A DNA stretch of 64,000 bases, from positions 62,001-126,000 of the forward strand of contig LNKV01000039.1 of assembly GCA_001465935.1 (NCBI GenBank), written 5' to 3'. The translations under genes and the position numbers were made by a program. A model generated the notes under the pieces. It worked only from the letters and a program-made list of their open reading frames with translations, made no database searches and was not told the DNA's origin. The DNA comes from Clarireedia homoeocarpa. Taxonomy: Eukaryota > Ascomycota > Leotiomycetes > Helotiales > Rutstroemiaceae. Positions 37,575 through 49,239 of this stretch are shown here, in pieces. Positions within the stretch are counted from its first letter, which is position 1. Each line of letters begins with the position of its first letter.

Positions 37575-39428
37575 TCAATAACATTCCCCAACCCCACTCA
37601 ACCTCCTCGGTCGTCCCACCGATCTCGTCGATGGATCTTCTCCCTCGCGGAATCCATGACTTGTACTTGTTCTCCGATGAAGATTATGAGGAGTAGATAA
37701 GGAAGCCCCCCCGCTTTTCCGTCGTGGGAGACCTGATGGAATGGGGATTCCAGTGCTGTCGTTGCTGAGCGTTCCGCGACGCACAGGGGTAGAGAATTCG
37801 TGCTTTTTGTTTTCGTTGAGCCCGATGTACGATACGCTTTGAGAATAGGTGTGGCGCCCTTCGCCGTGTCTATCTGCATAGCTTCCACCCATACTTGACA
37901 TAGATCGTCTCGTGTCTGCAATTTGTGATTGTGGGTAATGGCCCATAGGGGTTCGTGCGCCGGGTCTTGTGGCTGCCGATCGACTTGGAGGACGCTCATA
38001 CGTGCTTGCGCTCGCTTGGCTACTTGCTCGGCTGTCGTTGCCGTCTCGATTTGCTATCGGCCCAAATGAAAGCCGACTAATTCCAGATAATCTTGGGATA
38101 TGTTTATTAGATGATGATGTATCATCTCCCGTCATGGATGATGTAGTGCTTGCGCTTGCTGTGCTTCCAGTAGTGCGTTTGCGATTTCTCATTGTAACGC
38201 TAGAAGGCATGTAAGACCCACCCATAGCCGATGTAGTCCTTGGGGATAGACGTGGCGGGGTCGTGACAGGTGCCGGTAGCTTCGATCTCACAGATTGTAC
38301 CTTCTTCTCTAGTCTCTGCATCTGTGCCGTCAGACTTCGAATATGCGTGAGTGAGGTAGAATTTGGTAGACCACGAGTAGGAGGAGCCTTTTGTCTTGTT
38401 TGGCGTATAACAGCAGGCGTCGCATTTCGCATTCTCGGGTTAGTGTTGTTGGCATTCGCTGTTCCCTGCGAGCTTCCCATGGTCGCAGATGCATATCGAG
38501 TACCAGAAGGCTTCGGTGTTGTACTTGAGTTGGCGGTTGGTAACTTTAACTTGCTCCTTGTTAGGTTTACGGGTGTTTTCAGAACAGGCCTCGCAGAAGA
38601 CGACGCCTCTGACATGGGCGGCGATGGGGGAGTGGGCGTTTCCGAGATAGTGTCATTGGTAGAAACGGATTTTGTATCTGGCGGGGTGGTGATGAGTGGA
38701 GATGATGCCCCGGATCTCGGAGAGCCATCGAAAGAAGGAGAATTTGGAGCGGTAAGATCGGTGAGATCAGTCGAAATGGTGGGATATTGTCGTTTTCGTA
38801 ATTTATCTTGCATGATGTCTGCCTCAACTTTGAGGTCCGATAGCTCATCGCGCAGCCGTTGAGTCTCGATGCGCAGTGTCTCTCTTTCCTTTTCGCCGAT
38901 CTTAATTTCCTCTTCCATCATGACCCCTCGCTCAATAGACATATTGTATTTCGACTCCACATCTTCCAAAGAGGAAAAGGTGTTTCGCGCCTGTCTCTCA
39001 ATATCGTCATTTTGTACCTCGATGTCGCGCAACTGCAGTTGCATGGTCCGGTTCGCATCTCGTAGTTCCGTAATCTCTTTCTGCAAAGCGTTTTGCGCAG
39101 CGTTTGCTTCGTTTTTCGACTGCTTGTATTTTTTCTGGGAAGAAAAATGCACGGGTCAGCCCAAATCCCTCCCCCTCAATTCTCCAGCTCCACCATGATG
39201 ATAACATACCTTCCACTCTTCCACTTCAAATCCCAGAGATTCCACCTTCTCCTGTAGTGACCGTTCTCTTCGCTCTGCAGCCTCTACATCCTTCTCCAGC
39301 TCCGCTTCCAGCTCTTGCGAACTCGCCTGAAATTCCGCTAGTTCCAACTCCAGCTGCTCATATTGCTGTTTGTAGTATGCAATCGCATCCACGGGATTCA
39401 AAGGCGGCGAAGACGGTGGTTCCGACAT
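37575..39428 (-). CDS. nudE: NudE homologue, dynein/LIS1 (NudF) adaptor, 592 aa
   Basis: Coiled-coil scaffold that binds LIS1/NudF and cytoplasmic dynein and supports nuclear migration and hyphal growth (Aspergillus nidulans NudE, Neurospora RO11). Exons 39210-39428 and 37575-39134, total 593 codons, with a 75-base GTATGT..CAG intron. The first ~190 residues are the diagnostic coiled coil: [17 protein letters not shown], then FEVEEWK joined to [18 protein letters not shown], and [19 protein letters not shown]. After it comes a Ser/Pro/Thr-rich, basic, presumably disordered tail with a short second helix ([21 protein letters not shown]). This long tail is usual in filamentous fungi and is a likely phosphorylation target. 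The very C-terminus (after RLSGVGE) is less certain because a further intron cannot be excluded. Confidence 0.93.
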
Positions 39429-40180
39429 CTGCGACTACCTTGTGATGGTGATCTTTCCTAAAATTCGTCGTCGTTTTAAATAAAGCCAATGTGTTGCGTC
39501 GCGCTAACATCCGTTCCCGCCACTTTTGAATGTTGTTGTCGTTGCTGATGGTAAACAACGACAGAGGGCGGGTCCAATGCTGTGTTCTGAGTTGTACTCG
39601 TAGGTCGTTACTGGTCGCAAAAATAAAACGTGAAAAGAGGGTCCCCCCCAAAGTACGGTCAAGTCCGTGGCGGGTTCAGAAGTGAAGTTTTGATAGTCTA
39701 TTCGTATTGTAATCGTAATGCGGTCGTGAAATTCTCCTTTTTTTCCGTGTCTCCCCCCTCAAAAGCAAACTTGAAATAGAATGATTAAAGGTAGGCGGGT
39801 AGATTGAAGTCGTTATTGTAAGAAAAAAAAAGGCAAAAGAATAGTTGAGCGCTGCTGGTAATGTCGTATCGAATCGAATAAGAAAATGCCTTGGTGGTTA
39901 TTGTCGTCGTAATGGTCGGGTCGAAGTTGCGGTATTTGGTCGTCGAATGTTCAGGTTTGAATGAATGAATGAGTGAGTGAATGAATGAATGTATTTGTTT
40001 ACTGGGTTTCTGGTCGTTCAGGTTGGCGTGGTAGTCGATCGGTCGATACTGCCGAGCTAGACAGACGACTGGACTAAGGTAAAGAAAGGTACAGATTGGT
40101 CGACCGGGGAATGGAAGAATGGAAAACGAAATAGTCGGAGTCTGGTGAAAACGAAATACTGGTAATTGAATTGATTGTGA

Positions 40181-40392
40181 GTGTCGTCGTAGATGGGGAG
40201 GTAGATGGAGAGGTAGATGGAGAGGTAGATGTAGATGTAGTTGTAGATGTAGTTGTAGATGTAGTTGTAGATGTAGTTGTAGTTGTAGTTGTAGATGTGG
40301 TGGTAGATGTGGTGGTAGATGTGGTGGTAGTTGTGGTGGTAGTTGTCGTAGTCGTAGCCGTAGTCGTAGCCGTAGTCGTTGTGGTTGTGCAC
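40181..40392. repeat. GTAGAT/GTAGTT trinucleotide-derived array
   Basis: About 200 bases of GTAGATGTAGTTGTAG-type hexamers grading into GGTAGTTGTGGT and GTAGCC units. Strongly strand-asymmetric: the plus strand is G/T-rich. Confidence 0.85.
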
Positions 40393-40544
40393 GATTGGAT
40401 TAGTAGAAAGAAAAGAAAGAAGAACGAATGGTCGGTGAATGCAAAGATGGAGAAAAGAGAAGATGCCGTGAATACTACGAATGGCTTGTGAGGGTTCCAG
40501 GCGTGTCGTGGTATTCGGTGGCAGCTGGTAGGTGGTAGGTGGCA

Positions 40545-40810
40545 GGTGGGCGTGTGGGCGTGTGGGCGTGTGGAAGTGTGGGAGTGTGGGAGTGTGGGAG
40601 TGTGGGAGTTGGGTGTGATCCGGGACCAGGAAGAGCGGGCAAGGCGAGAATGATGGAGGGTGGAGGGTGGAGGATGAAGGGTCGAGGGTGGAGGATGAAG
40701 GGTCGAGGGCAAAGAGTGATGAGTTGAAAGACAAATCGAGAGTTACCAGCAAAGCCACGATAACCTCCTGAGTCCTGAGTCCTGAGTCCTGAGTCCCAAG
40801 TCCTGAGTCT
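40545..40810. repeat. Series of short tandem repeats
   Basis: Three neighbouring arrays: GTGTGGGCGTGTGGGAGT (40545-40612), a 24-base GGAGGATGAAGGGTCGAGGGT unit (40655-40710), and CCTGAGT heptamers (40768-40808). Confidence 0.75.
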
Positions 40811-40899
40811 TCACCTCGACGAGTAGGAAGAAGTCGGAGAAGAAGCTGGCTCGTCGAATGTGTTTTGGTGTGACTTGATGAATCCCTGCTTTCCATGTA

Positions 40900-41063
40900 G
40901 TCTATGTATTCCATGTATTCCATGTATATGTATTCCATGTATTCCATGTATTTCATGTATTTCATGTATTTCATGTATTTATTCTATGTATTCCATGTAT
41001 TCCATGTATTCATCCATCTATTCATCCATCTATTCATCCATCTATTCATCCATCTATTCATTC
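40900..41063. repeat. CATGTATTC and CATCCATCTATT arrays
   Basis: About ten 10-base CATGTATT(C/T) units, then about five copies of the 12-base CATCCATCTATT. Both are pyrimidine-rich on the plus strand. Confidence 0.8.
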
Positions 41064-42135
41064 CCATCTCTCATGTTTATGCCCATACTATCATCATACT
41101 TAACTAGCTGCACGTGAATCTATGCTTTGCCTGCTGCACCTGCTCCTGCACCTGCATTCAATCAATAAATATCTCCACATGTACGCATGATGTACCTCGC
41201 TGCACCACCGCTAGCACTCCTTTTCCCGCGCCTCACGAACATATACATACGAAGTCTAGAGTACATACAATCCTCCCTTCCTGCCGTGCCTACCCAAACT
41301 CACCCAGCGGGGTGGAATTTTCTAATGCAAGAGAAGCAATTAATGTGGGAATCCCTTCGTAGGATCAACTACCCATTCCCTTCTTCACCGGCTCGAAAAA
41401 CGCATGGACTTGGAAAAGGCCCAATCTCAAGGGAAGGAGAGCGCGCATTCCCCTGCTTCATGCCCTGCGAATGTACCTTTTGTATGTATGTACAAAGTAC
41501 ATAGTACATAGTACACTTTGCATTTTATTCCTTGCATTTCACGCTGCATACATACCACGCTCTACCCAGCTGTACTTACTGTACTAAATACTAATACCCA
41601 GATGTACCCAGTCGCCTTGATCGAATGAGCCACACGTCCCTTCACCTGATGGCTTTTTGCTGCCTTTCACCTGATGGCTTTTTGCTGCGCTGTACATACA
41701 AGGAAGTCAGGTGCCGCATGATATTTTTCTTGTTTTTTGTTTTTTTTTTTTGTTTTTTTTTTGTTGAGGGGGATGCTTTGTTACGTATGCAAGGGTAAGG
41801 AGAGAGAGTGTGTGTGAGTGAGTAGTAGGTAAGCAGAGTGAGCGAGCGAGAGAGAAAAAGCAACAGCCAGCCCCTCGTTCATACTATCGCTAACAATCCT
41901 TTACCCAAGTGGTGACTAGGTCATAAATATCACATCCCGACTGACTGGCCGACTCTTTTGACTCTCGTGTCGCAGCTGATATGTCGGTGAAGATATTCCC
42001 AACTAGCCGTCCTCGTACTTTCGTAGCTGTTAGTTACAATATCCTTACGAAGTACCAGCCACTTCCAAGAATCCCTCGCCAGAAAAGTTGTGATCGCTTC
42101 CTTTGTTCCGGTTGATAGCTCGGGAGATTGGACGA

Positions 42136-42192
42136 TTTGACTATTTGACTATTTGACTATTTGACTATTTGACTCTTTGACTCGTTGACTAT
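42136..42192. repeat. TTTGACTA octamer repeat
   Basis: Seven tandem copies of GACTATTT with late variants. Further on, CTTT repeats at 42463-42512 run up to the permease stop codon. Confidence 0.8.
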
Positions 42193-42511
42193 CTTCCAAG
42201 TTATCTATTTATCTACAGTACGAAGTAGCATACATCCCACTTCAGGGGTCCCTGGACATGGGAGATTCGCACGGTAGATCGCGCACTTTTTGTCTCACGC
42301 AAATGCGGCCTTGTTGATGGCTTTCTATTTTCGTCCAAGTTTCATTAAGTTGATGATAATTCGTTATTTCATGCTATAAGTTGCTCGCAAGTTATCAGTT
42401 AATTCGTTCAATCGTTCACGAAGAATACATTTCCCAGCTGAATGCGCTTCGGTCCTTCTTTCTATCTTTCTATCTTTCTTTCTTTTTTTTTTTCTTTCTT
42501 TCTTTCTTTCT

Positions 42512-44640
42512 TCAACCATGTTTCTTTTCCAGTCGGCTGCCCGCACGTGCTTCGTCGGAATTGGTACTCTCAACACCTTCCCCTACCCCTACCCCTGCTC
42601 CATCAATAATCCCCTCGATCTCCGGGCCGGAGAATCGTTTTCTGGCCGTGGTAAACCATGTAGCGGCTGCTACAAACATGATGACCCCGATGGCGGCCGA
42701 TGTATAATTCATATTGTCGCTAGTCACGGGAGACACGGAGGGGAAATTGAACGTGATGCATGCAAAGAGAAGGTAGGCGAGCCCAACACCATTGACCAGC
42801 AATGAAACCACGGGCTGCATCGCCCATGGTCCGGTCAATTGTCGATGGCTGCCGTTGAAATATGATATCAATCGAACTAGAAGCGGCATTGCGTAGGAAA
42901 GATAGAAGCCTTCGGTGGCAATCGCAATGACGGTATTGAACCCGGTGACAGTACCAAAATAGATACTGTTGAAAGCCATCTGAACGATAGCGCCGAGGAG
43001 AATTGCAACAACCGGGACTTTGTGCTTCGAGCTCACTTTGCTTATCTGTGAGGAAAAGGGTAGACCGCGGTCTCGTGCAAAGGCGTAAAGAGATCGAGAG
43101 CCTTCCGCAAGCAGCGCATTGGCCGATCCAACATTGATGACGACGATAATAGATGCAAGGAAACACGCCCCAACATTGCTATTGGTCGAGTCAAAGTAGA
43201 TTTGAATGAGTGGCACCAAGGTCGCAGTATTTGCAACCTCGTCGATATCTCCGACGCAAAAGCAAACGGCGACCAGGAAGATGAAACCGGTGATGGCTCC
43301 AATATAGACGGATAGCACCATCGCACGAGGAGCCTCTTTGCTCGCATCCTTCAGCTCTTCGGTCATGTGCGATGGTGCATCGTCTGGAAGCGAACGTTAG
43401 AACCGTTGGTGGAAGGTGATTCAAAAACAGTGAGACTTACAACAACACATGCCGAAAGCCGGTTGTAGTATACCAATGATCCCCGCCATCGCGGTACCAA
43501 AGCCAGTAAAGTTCTGGAAATCCTTAAAGACAAAGGAAGCAGTTTGTTTGCTGGTGTTGCACGCAAGGATGGTTACAATGGTTACAATAAATGAGGCGAT
43601 GTTGAAGATCAGTGCTGCCTTGGAGACTCTGTCTAGGATCCTTGAACCCCAAAGGTTGATGAACGTGGCCAGCAGGGTTATCGAGTAGGCAACAAGAACA
43701 GTGTGCCACCGTTGAATTTCATACGTTGGGTTGACGAGATTGGCCTGTCCGAGTATGAAGTTGGCTCCTATGAAGCCATTCGTGGCTCCCATGGCAAGTA
43801 TCCCTGCACCGCACCGCATTAGCAATTGCACACCAACAGTCATGAGATCGTCTGCCGTGTCACTGACCGATGATCATAAACCACCCTGTCAGATATGAAA
43901 ACTGCCTTCGGATGCTTTTCGGCGATAGTATGTAGACCCAAGAGTACTGTCCTCCGGCCACGGGATATTCTGAACACATCTCTGCCATCGAATATACCAC
44001 GCAAAGGGATACGCAACTGATGCCAATCCAGCCCCAGATCATCTAGATGTGACCCAGGTTAGCGATGTCGGGACCAGATCAACCAAGTCTTGTCATGCTT
44101 GACAAGGAGATGTCTCGGATGTGGTGAAACGTTCATGATGCTCACTCATGTCGTATCTCGAAGCTTCATACTCGACTGACTGATAGGGGAATTTAACACT
44201 TTCAGATGAAAGGTCACTCACTACCGGTGGTCCTCCAGCATGGATACCTGTAACAAGAACTCCACCGAGGGCACTCCAGCTGCACGTTCTCGTTAGAGTC
44301 CCATCTTGCCACGTTTTTATTTATTTATTTATTTATTTATTTTGCTGCCGATCGAGGCCGGTGTTAGGAATAATCGCACGACATACCAGGTAACAATGGA
44401 GAACGAGAAGCCAATCATTCCAAGCAAACTGAATGAACGTTTAAGCTCTGCACGTATCAGTAGATATTCGACTCATGGCCGAGGATCCCATGGGATCGGT
44501 TTTCGGTATCTGCAATGCACTGCGGTGGGAGGGAAGATGGGATAGAAAAGCTGGAACATACCAGGGCGATAGCCCATCGTCTCCAATGCGTTATCTTCAG
44601 CCACATGGTGGGGAAAGACTTTCCCGCCATCTTCATTCAT
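42512..44640 (-). CDS. APC-family amino acid/choline/GABA permease, 535 aa
   Basis: Plasma-membrane importer of the amino acid-polyamine-choline superfamily, in the yeast Hnm1/Uga4-like group; substrate not determinable here. Six exons: 44562-44640, 44387-44447, 44222-44279, 43868-44042, 43441-43803 and 42512-43383, total 536 codons. Marks: GFSFSIVTCWSALGG in the first helix, GGPPVMIWGWIG, AEMCSEYPVAGGQYSWVY, GATNGFIGANFILG, and GMCCYDAPSHMTEE joined across the last splice site. All are characteristic of the group. About twelve membrane helices follow; the tail is hydrophilic and ends in EKKHG. Intron 2 carries an ATTT repeat (44317-44341). The three short first exons have exact frame continuity. 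It shares an upstream region with the divergent hydrolase gene, but no functional link can be claimed. Confidence 0.93.
44317..44341. repeat. ATTT tetramer repeat inside a permease intron
   Basis: About six tandem TTTA units between exons 2 and 3 of the permease. On the coding strand this reads AAATAAAT. Confidence 0.85.
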
Positions 44641-46924
44641 GATAGGACAATGTATGTATGTACTCGATCAATGACCACGGGGTTTGGATGAAACTGCTGG
44701 CTGGCACTGTAGATCAGGGAAATGAAGGCACGCACGTATGATTGCGGATTGCGCCAAAGTATTTATAAAAAGCTTCGAGAGCATACGTTCGAGCAACCAT
44801 CATAGATCCCTACCTTATTGGGGTGGTCATCGACGGGTAAAAGATGCAAGTTGATATGCCTTATGCAACAATGAAGGAGGGTCGTATCAAGTGCCATCCT
44901 AGTTAGATTTAGATTTTTAACTCGCGGTCCATTATATGTGGACAGTACGTACTGCTTCTTAGTGGGGAGATACAAAGGCTGAAGCGGCTCGAGGAAATAA
45001 GTCGAACCATTTTCATGCTGTCATTGTGCCCGGGGGTTTGATGTGTTTATCGCGGCCAGCACCAAGAGAGCTGACTTTGCTGATGGATGAAATGTATAAC
45101 TATCTATATCATTATCATCCTTACTTGTATAAGGCTGTCTTGGTGGTCGGAGCAAAAGAGGATAAGGATAGGAAATGTGCATGAAGGAGAAGATGCTTCG
45201 TAGTTTGTGGAGATCGACGGCGTCGGGGACAATTCCTTGGCTGAGGAGATATCAGCAATCATGGGTGGGTGGAGGGGTTCTTCAGGGGTTGGATAGTCCA
45301 ATCGAACGCTGATTGGGGAACGGCAAAAGTAATATTTTAGGCTTATCAGTCGCCGTTCCATCTCTTACTCACGCCAACTACATCGATATCTCTCTCAATC
45401 TTTGCCGGTTTGTTCATGCCAAGTTACCAGCCCGATTTTGGTTGTTCATCAGAACGTTCCTTATTACGTTTCTCCTCATGCTGTTTGCATATATGCATGG
45501 CCCAGCATCTTGGTCAATATTATCCTGCACAAATCGGATAGCCTCCTCGACCGCCTCCAAATCTTCCAAGAATATACCACGAGTGCACTGCAGAGCAGCA
45601 ATAACGTGGTCTGGTGCTGTGTGCGACAACACAGTCCCTCTAAGGATCGAGGGGAACTCCCTTGCTGTCTCTCATTCGGCATTACGAAGAATATGATAGG
45701 TTTGAGAATGTGATAGAAGGGGGTAGTACGAGGGTAAAGTATTGATTGTTTTCAAACATTCGAGAGGGACGGTGCATATGCCCGATCGATGAAGGCCGAG
45801 TCTCATGAACATCGGCATCAAACCGTCAGAGACCAGAAGAAGAGGTTCATGGGCGTGCGATGGTAGGCGACTCTCTCCCATCGATCCTCGAGGCAAGTGC
45901 CCATGAAGCTGCTTGACATTTGTATCAGCTTCGCAATGATGAATCCAGCAACTTTTGGAGGCAAACCAGCAACTATTTGAGGCAAATCAGTGCCAGAGAA
46001 TGTTCTGTTCACGGTACTCTTCTAGCCTTAGCAATTATTGATGATGCCTCTCGGCCCCACATGTTCTTCGCCGCGGGCATTCTTTCAGCAAACGTTTCTT
46101 CCGTCGGACATCCACATACGCAACGTCCAGCGCCTCTTTTTCTTTTTCTTTTCCTTTTCTTTTTATTTTTCTTTTTTTATTTTTCTTTTCCCCCTTTCTC
46201 TGTTCCATAAGGTATAAAGTGCGACCGACGGGAACCTGCACACCGCCTAGGATGCTGAGCTTCTACTCTGATCTTGGATTTCAAGCCATAATAATCCGAT
46301 TTCCTGGTCTTGTCGCACTGATCTACAGCACGTCGTACGGAAAATTCAATCCAATGGAACACCCTTCCAGAAACTGCAAGATGCCCGCATGTGCTACCCC
46401 GGATTTTGTCCGCAGCCTTGTGCATGATCTCACCAAACAACGACTGACTTGTATACTTGGCCCTGGTAATACACGACGTTCCTGGTACATGCCGACTTCA
46501 ATGGGAGTCATAAACAAGCTCACCAAACGCGGTCTTGGTCTTGGTCTTGGTCTGCAGTGGGCCGTCATAGATGAAAGCTTGGATGGAAACCTCACGCCGT
46601 GGTCCCCCGCAATATGATGAAGTTATGTGCCTCTTCCATACTGCTGCATAATCTGTTCTTGGCTGTTAGATACCAACTGGCTTAAAAAAGAGAATGTACA
46701 CCTACAAGCGGGTGCGTGTCCTTATAAGCATAAGCACCAGCATATTCATATTCGCTTTCGCTTTCGTATTCATTCATAAATTGTAAGGTTTTGTTTCCTC
46801 GTGGTGAATATGAGATAGACTATCTCTCAAGTCGGCTCTTTCTATTGCTAATCGCCAAGCGCTTCTTACCAATTAGTTGCTTGGGCCATCTGGTTGGTTG
46901 TCGCCCTTTCCAACTCTTCTCAAG
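44641..46924. promoter_or_regulatory. Divergent upstream region of permease and hydrolase genes, with unassigned coding-like fragments
   Basis: 2.3 kb between two genes reading away from each other. Minus-strand frames at 45414-45632, 45672-45896 and 45818-46012 have protein-like composition (for example IFLEDLEAVEEAIRFVQDNI) but sit in different frames and match no family I know, so a decayed gene is possible. A plus-strand frame (46219-46617) contains GLGLGLGL from a GGTCTT repeat. A pyrimidine-rich CTTTTT run lies at 46135-46200. Confidence 0.4.
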
Positions 46925-49239
46925 ATGGAAGGACCCAATGACCCTAGTGTTTACAAACACATTCGCAAATCCTCAATTCCCACAATCGATGCCAATACAA
47001 CGCCGGTCAATGATAAACATCAAAAGCTCTCGAGAAACTGCACGAGTCAGAGCGACGACCCCTCAATCAGAGATAAGGTTTATCTGTATGACGAAATCGA
47101 TGACATAAAATTTGAATTGCAGGCCAAGGCTGTGGACAAGCACAGCAAGCGGAGACCGTCAATCTCATTCCTTTCGAATTTGCTCTTTCACCGCAAACAA
47201 TCGCGTCCAATTTATATTTCGTCTCGTCACCAAATCTTCAGCATGCCGGCACCGGAGGCCGTCACCGCGGACTCTGAATGCACTCGAAACATGGACACCT
47301 TAACCAGTGGCAATGCAGCGTCTCTGCTTGATGGCCAGATTTCTGCTCGCCCCTACAATTGGCCTCATGATAGTTCTCTAGACAAGTCAACCACTGCATT
47401 GGTGATTGTTGATATGCAAAAGGATTGTAAGTCTAGCTTACCACTTTCTTGCTGGAACTTGCTGGCAGAAGCTCAGCAAACTCCAAATTTGTTGGTGTCG
47501 TGTCCAGATTCTATGGCTTCCATTTGCTTGAGCCAACCAAGCATTTCATGTCATGTTCACAAGACCTGCGGAAACTCAATGCACAATAGCATCGGATAAT
47601 TCACTTCTGCAGTTGAAAGATATGGCAGTCATATTTAGCCGAAGCAGCCATAGATTTTCTCAAATTAGGCATACATGCTAACCTATTTATAGTTGCGACA
47701 GATCAGGGTTACTTGGCACAACAAGGTATTGACAACAAGCCCATCATGGACATCATACCCAATGTAACAAAGCTGCTCAACTCCTGTCGCACGGCAGGAT
47801 TCCCCATTTACCATACGCGTGAAGGTCATCGGCCGGATCTATCCACTCTCTCTAGTCGTGAGAGGTTCAGGAGCAAAAATAATGCCTCGACTCTGGGTAT
47901 CGGTGACCCTGGACCACTGGGACGTCTCCTAATCCGTGGTGAGAAAGGTCACGAGATCATCGACGAATTGGCCCCTTTGGGCAACGAACAAATTATTGAC
48001 AAGCCCGGCCGTAGCGCTTTCCAACATACCGAGTTTAGGCTAATGCTTAATATTAGAGGTATCAAAAATCTCATCATCTGCGGCGTTACTACGGATGTTT
48101 GTGTTACCAGCACCATGCGGGAGGCAAATGATAACAACTTCGACTGCGTCTTGGTGGAGGATGCATGTGCTGCAGGTGTAGGAACACTCCATAGTGCTGC
48201 CGTAGAGTCGATCACAGAAGAAGGCGGTATATTTGGCGCAGTCACCACGGTCGCCAAAATCCAGGAGAAAATTGACCCAAAATCCTCATCGCCATCACAG
48301 AAGGTTTCTCAATCAAACATACATCCAGTAGATACTGTCCTACGAGATAGCTCTCAGTACAGCAACGGTATTTCTACCCAAGTCAAACCACCGTTTCCAT
48401 CAAGATCCACATTACGAGCGCGTGGAAGATCAGCAGAATGTACTCCATCACTTGGCAGTATAGAACTTCCTCTCTTTGTAGAAAAAACCGCAGTCACAGA
48501 TTTCATTGATGACGGCACCACGCAGCCGTTACGATACACGAGAGAGCGCGCAGCACCAGATCCTCTCATCGGTCATAAACGCAGGGACCCACAAATACTC
48601 AAACGCGGCACGAGAGGCGTGGCGTACAATGTGCAGAAGTCGGGCGCGGAGCCTATCACTACCAAATATGGGACTAGCAAACTCATTCTCAATGTGTCCT
48701 CGAGCAGCGAAGACGATGATGAGGATGCGGGGGTAGAGTTGGAAGTGGAGTCATCTGATGAGGCTCCTGTTTCTGTACCGGTGAATGAGGCTGTGCAGGT
48801 GAAGAAAGCACATGCGAGTTTGCCTGTTCGCACTGCAGTGAGCTCGACTCAGGTCCCGGAGGTTTTGGAAAAGAGACTTAGGAGTGCAATGAAAGGGAAT
48901 GAGAACGGGAACGGCGGGCAGGGAATTTTACCGAGTATGCGTGGCGGGAAGAGCACAATGGTAGTAGTAGGACAGAACCGGCCTCCTGTTGTGGCCGCTG
49001 CTGTGGCTGGTGTGGTGGGTAAGAGACGCATGAGGTCGAATAAGGAGAACGATACTTTAGAGCCGAGTGTGGGTCCTAGGACGGAGGCATCAGTATCACA
49101 AACTATTGTGCAGACAAGGGCAGCGAGTCAGGGACGGAGCGCTACTAGTGTGGGGGCGGGGAAAGAGCGGAGTGGAAGTGGGGGTGAGGGGGGCAGGAAG
49201 TGGGGATTTAAATCAGGGAGGTTGTCGTTCTCTGGGTAG
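46925..49239 (+). CDS. Isochorismatase-like cysteine hydrolase with long N- and C-terminal extensions, 682 aa
   Basis: Cysteine amidohydrolase of the isochorismatase fold, nearest in look to RutB/biuret-hydrolase-like enzymes; substrate unknown. Exons 46925-47426 and 47693-49239 total 683 codons. The 266-base intron cuts the active-site motif; joining restores VDMQKDFATDQGYLAQQG, and it carries a TGCTAACC branch point. The catalytic triad is visible: Asp163 (VDMQ), Lys271 (IIDKPGRSAF) and Cys304 (GVTTDVCVTSTM). DACAAGVGTLHSAAVESI completes the fold near residue 350. The domain usually stands alone at about 200-270 residues. Here about 150 polar residues precede it and about 310 follow, including an acidic stretch (SSSEDDDEDAG) and Gly/Arg-rich sequence ending SGRLSFSG. 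The tail may be disordered; its frame stays open without stops, so it is likely translated. No signal peptide. Confidence 0.88.

Larger units (their letters stand above)
39429..42511. other. 3.1-kb intergenic interval, NudE upstream region, repeat-rich
   Basis: NudE promoter at the left and permease 3' flank at the right. Between them is a dense set of microsatellites. Long ORFs here, such as a 305-codon minus-strand frame at 40057-40974, are translations of the repeats (poly Tyr-Asn, Thr, Met-Tyr) and are not called as genes. Poly-T with interrupted runs lies at 41729-41763. Confidence 0.55.

Noticed and set aside
40057..40974. A 305-codon minus-strand ORF upstream of NudE
   Set aside because: It is a translation of microsatellites (long Tyr-Asn, Met-Tyr and Ile-Tyr runs), begins in a repeat, and has no family features or splice signals.
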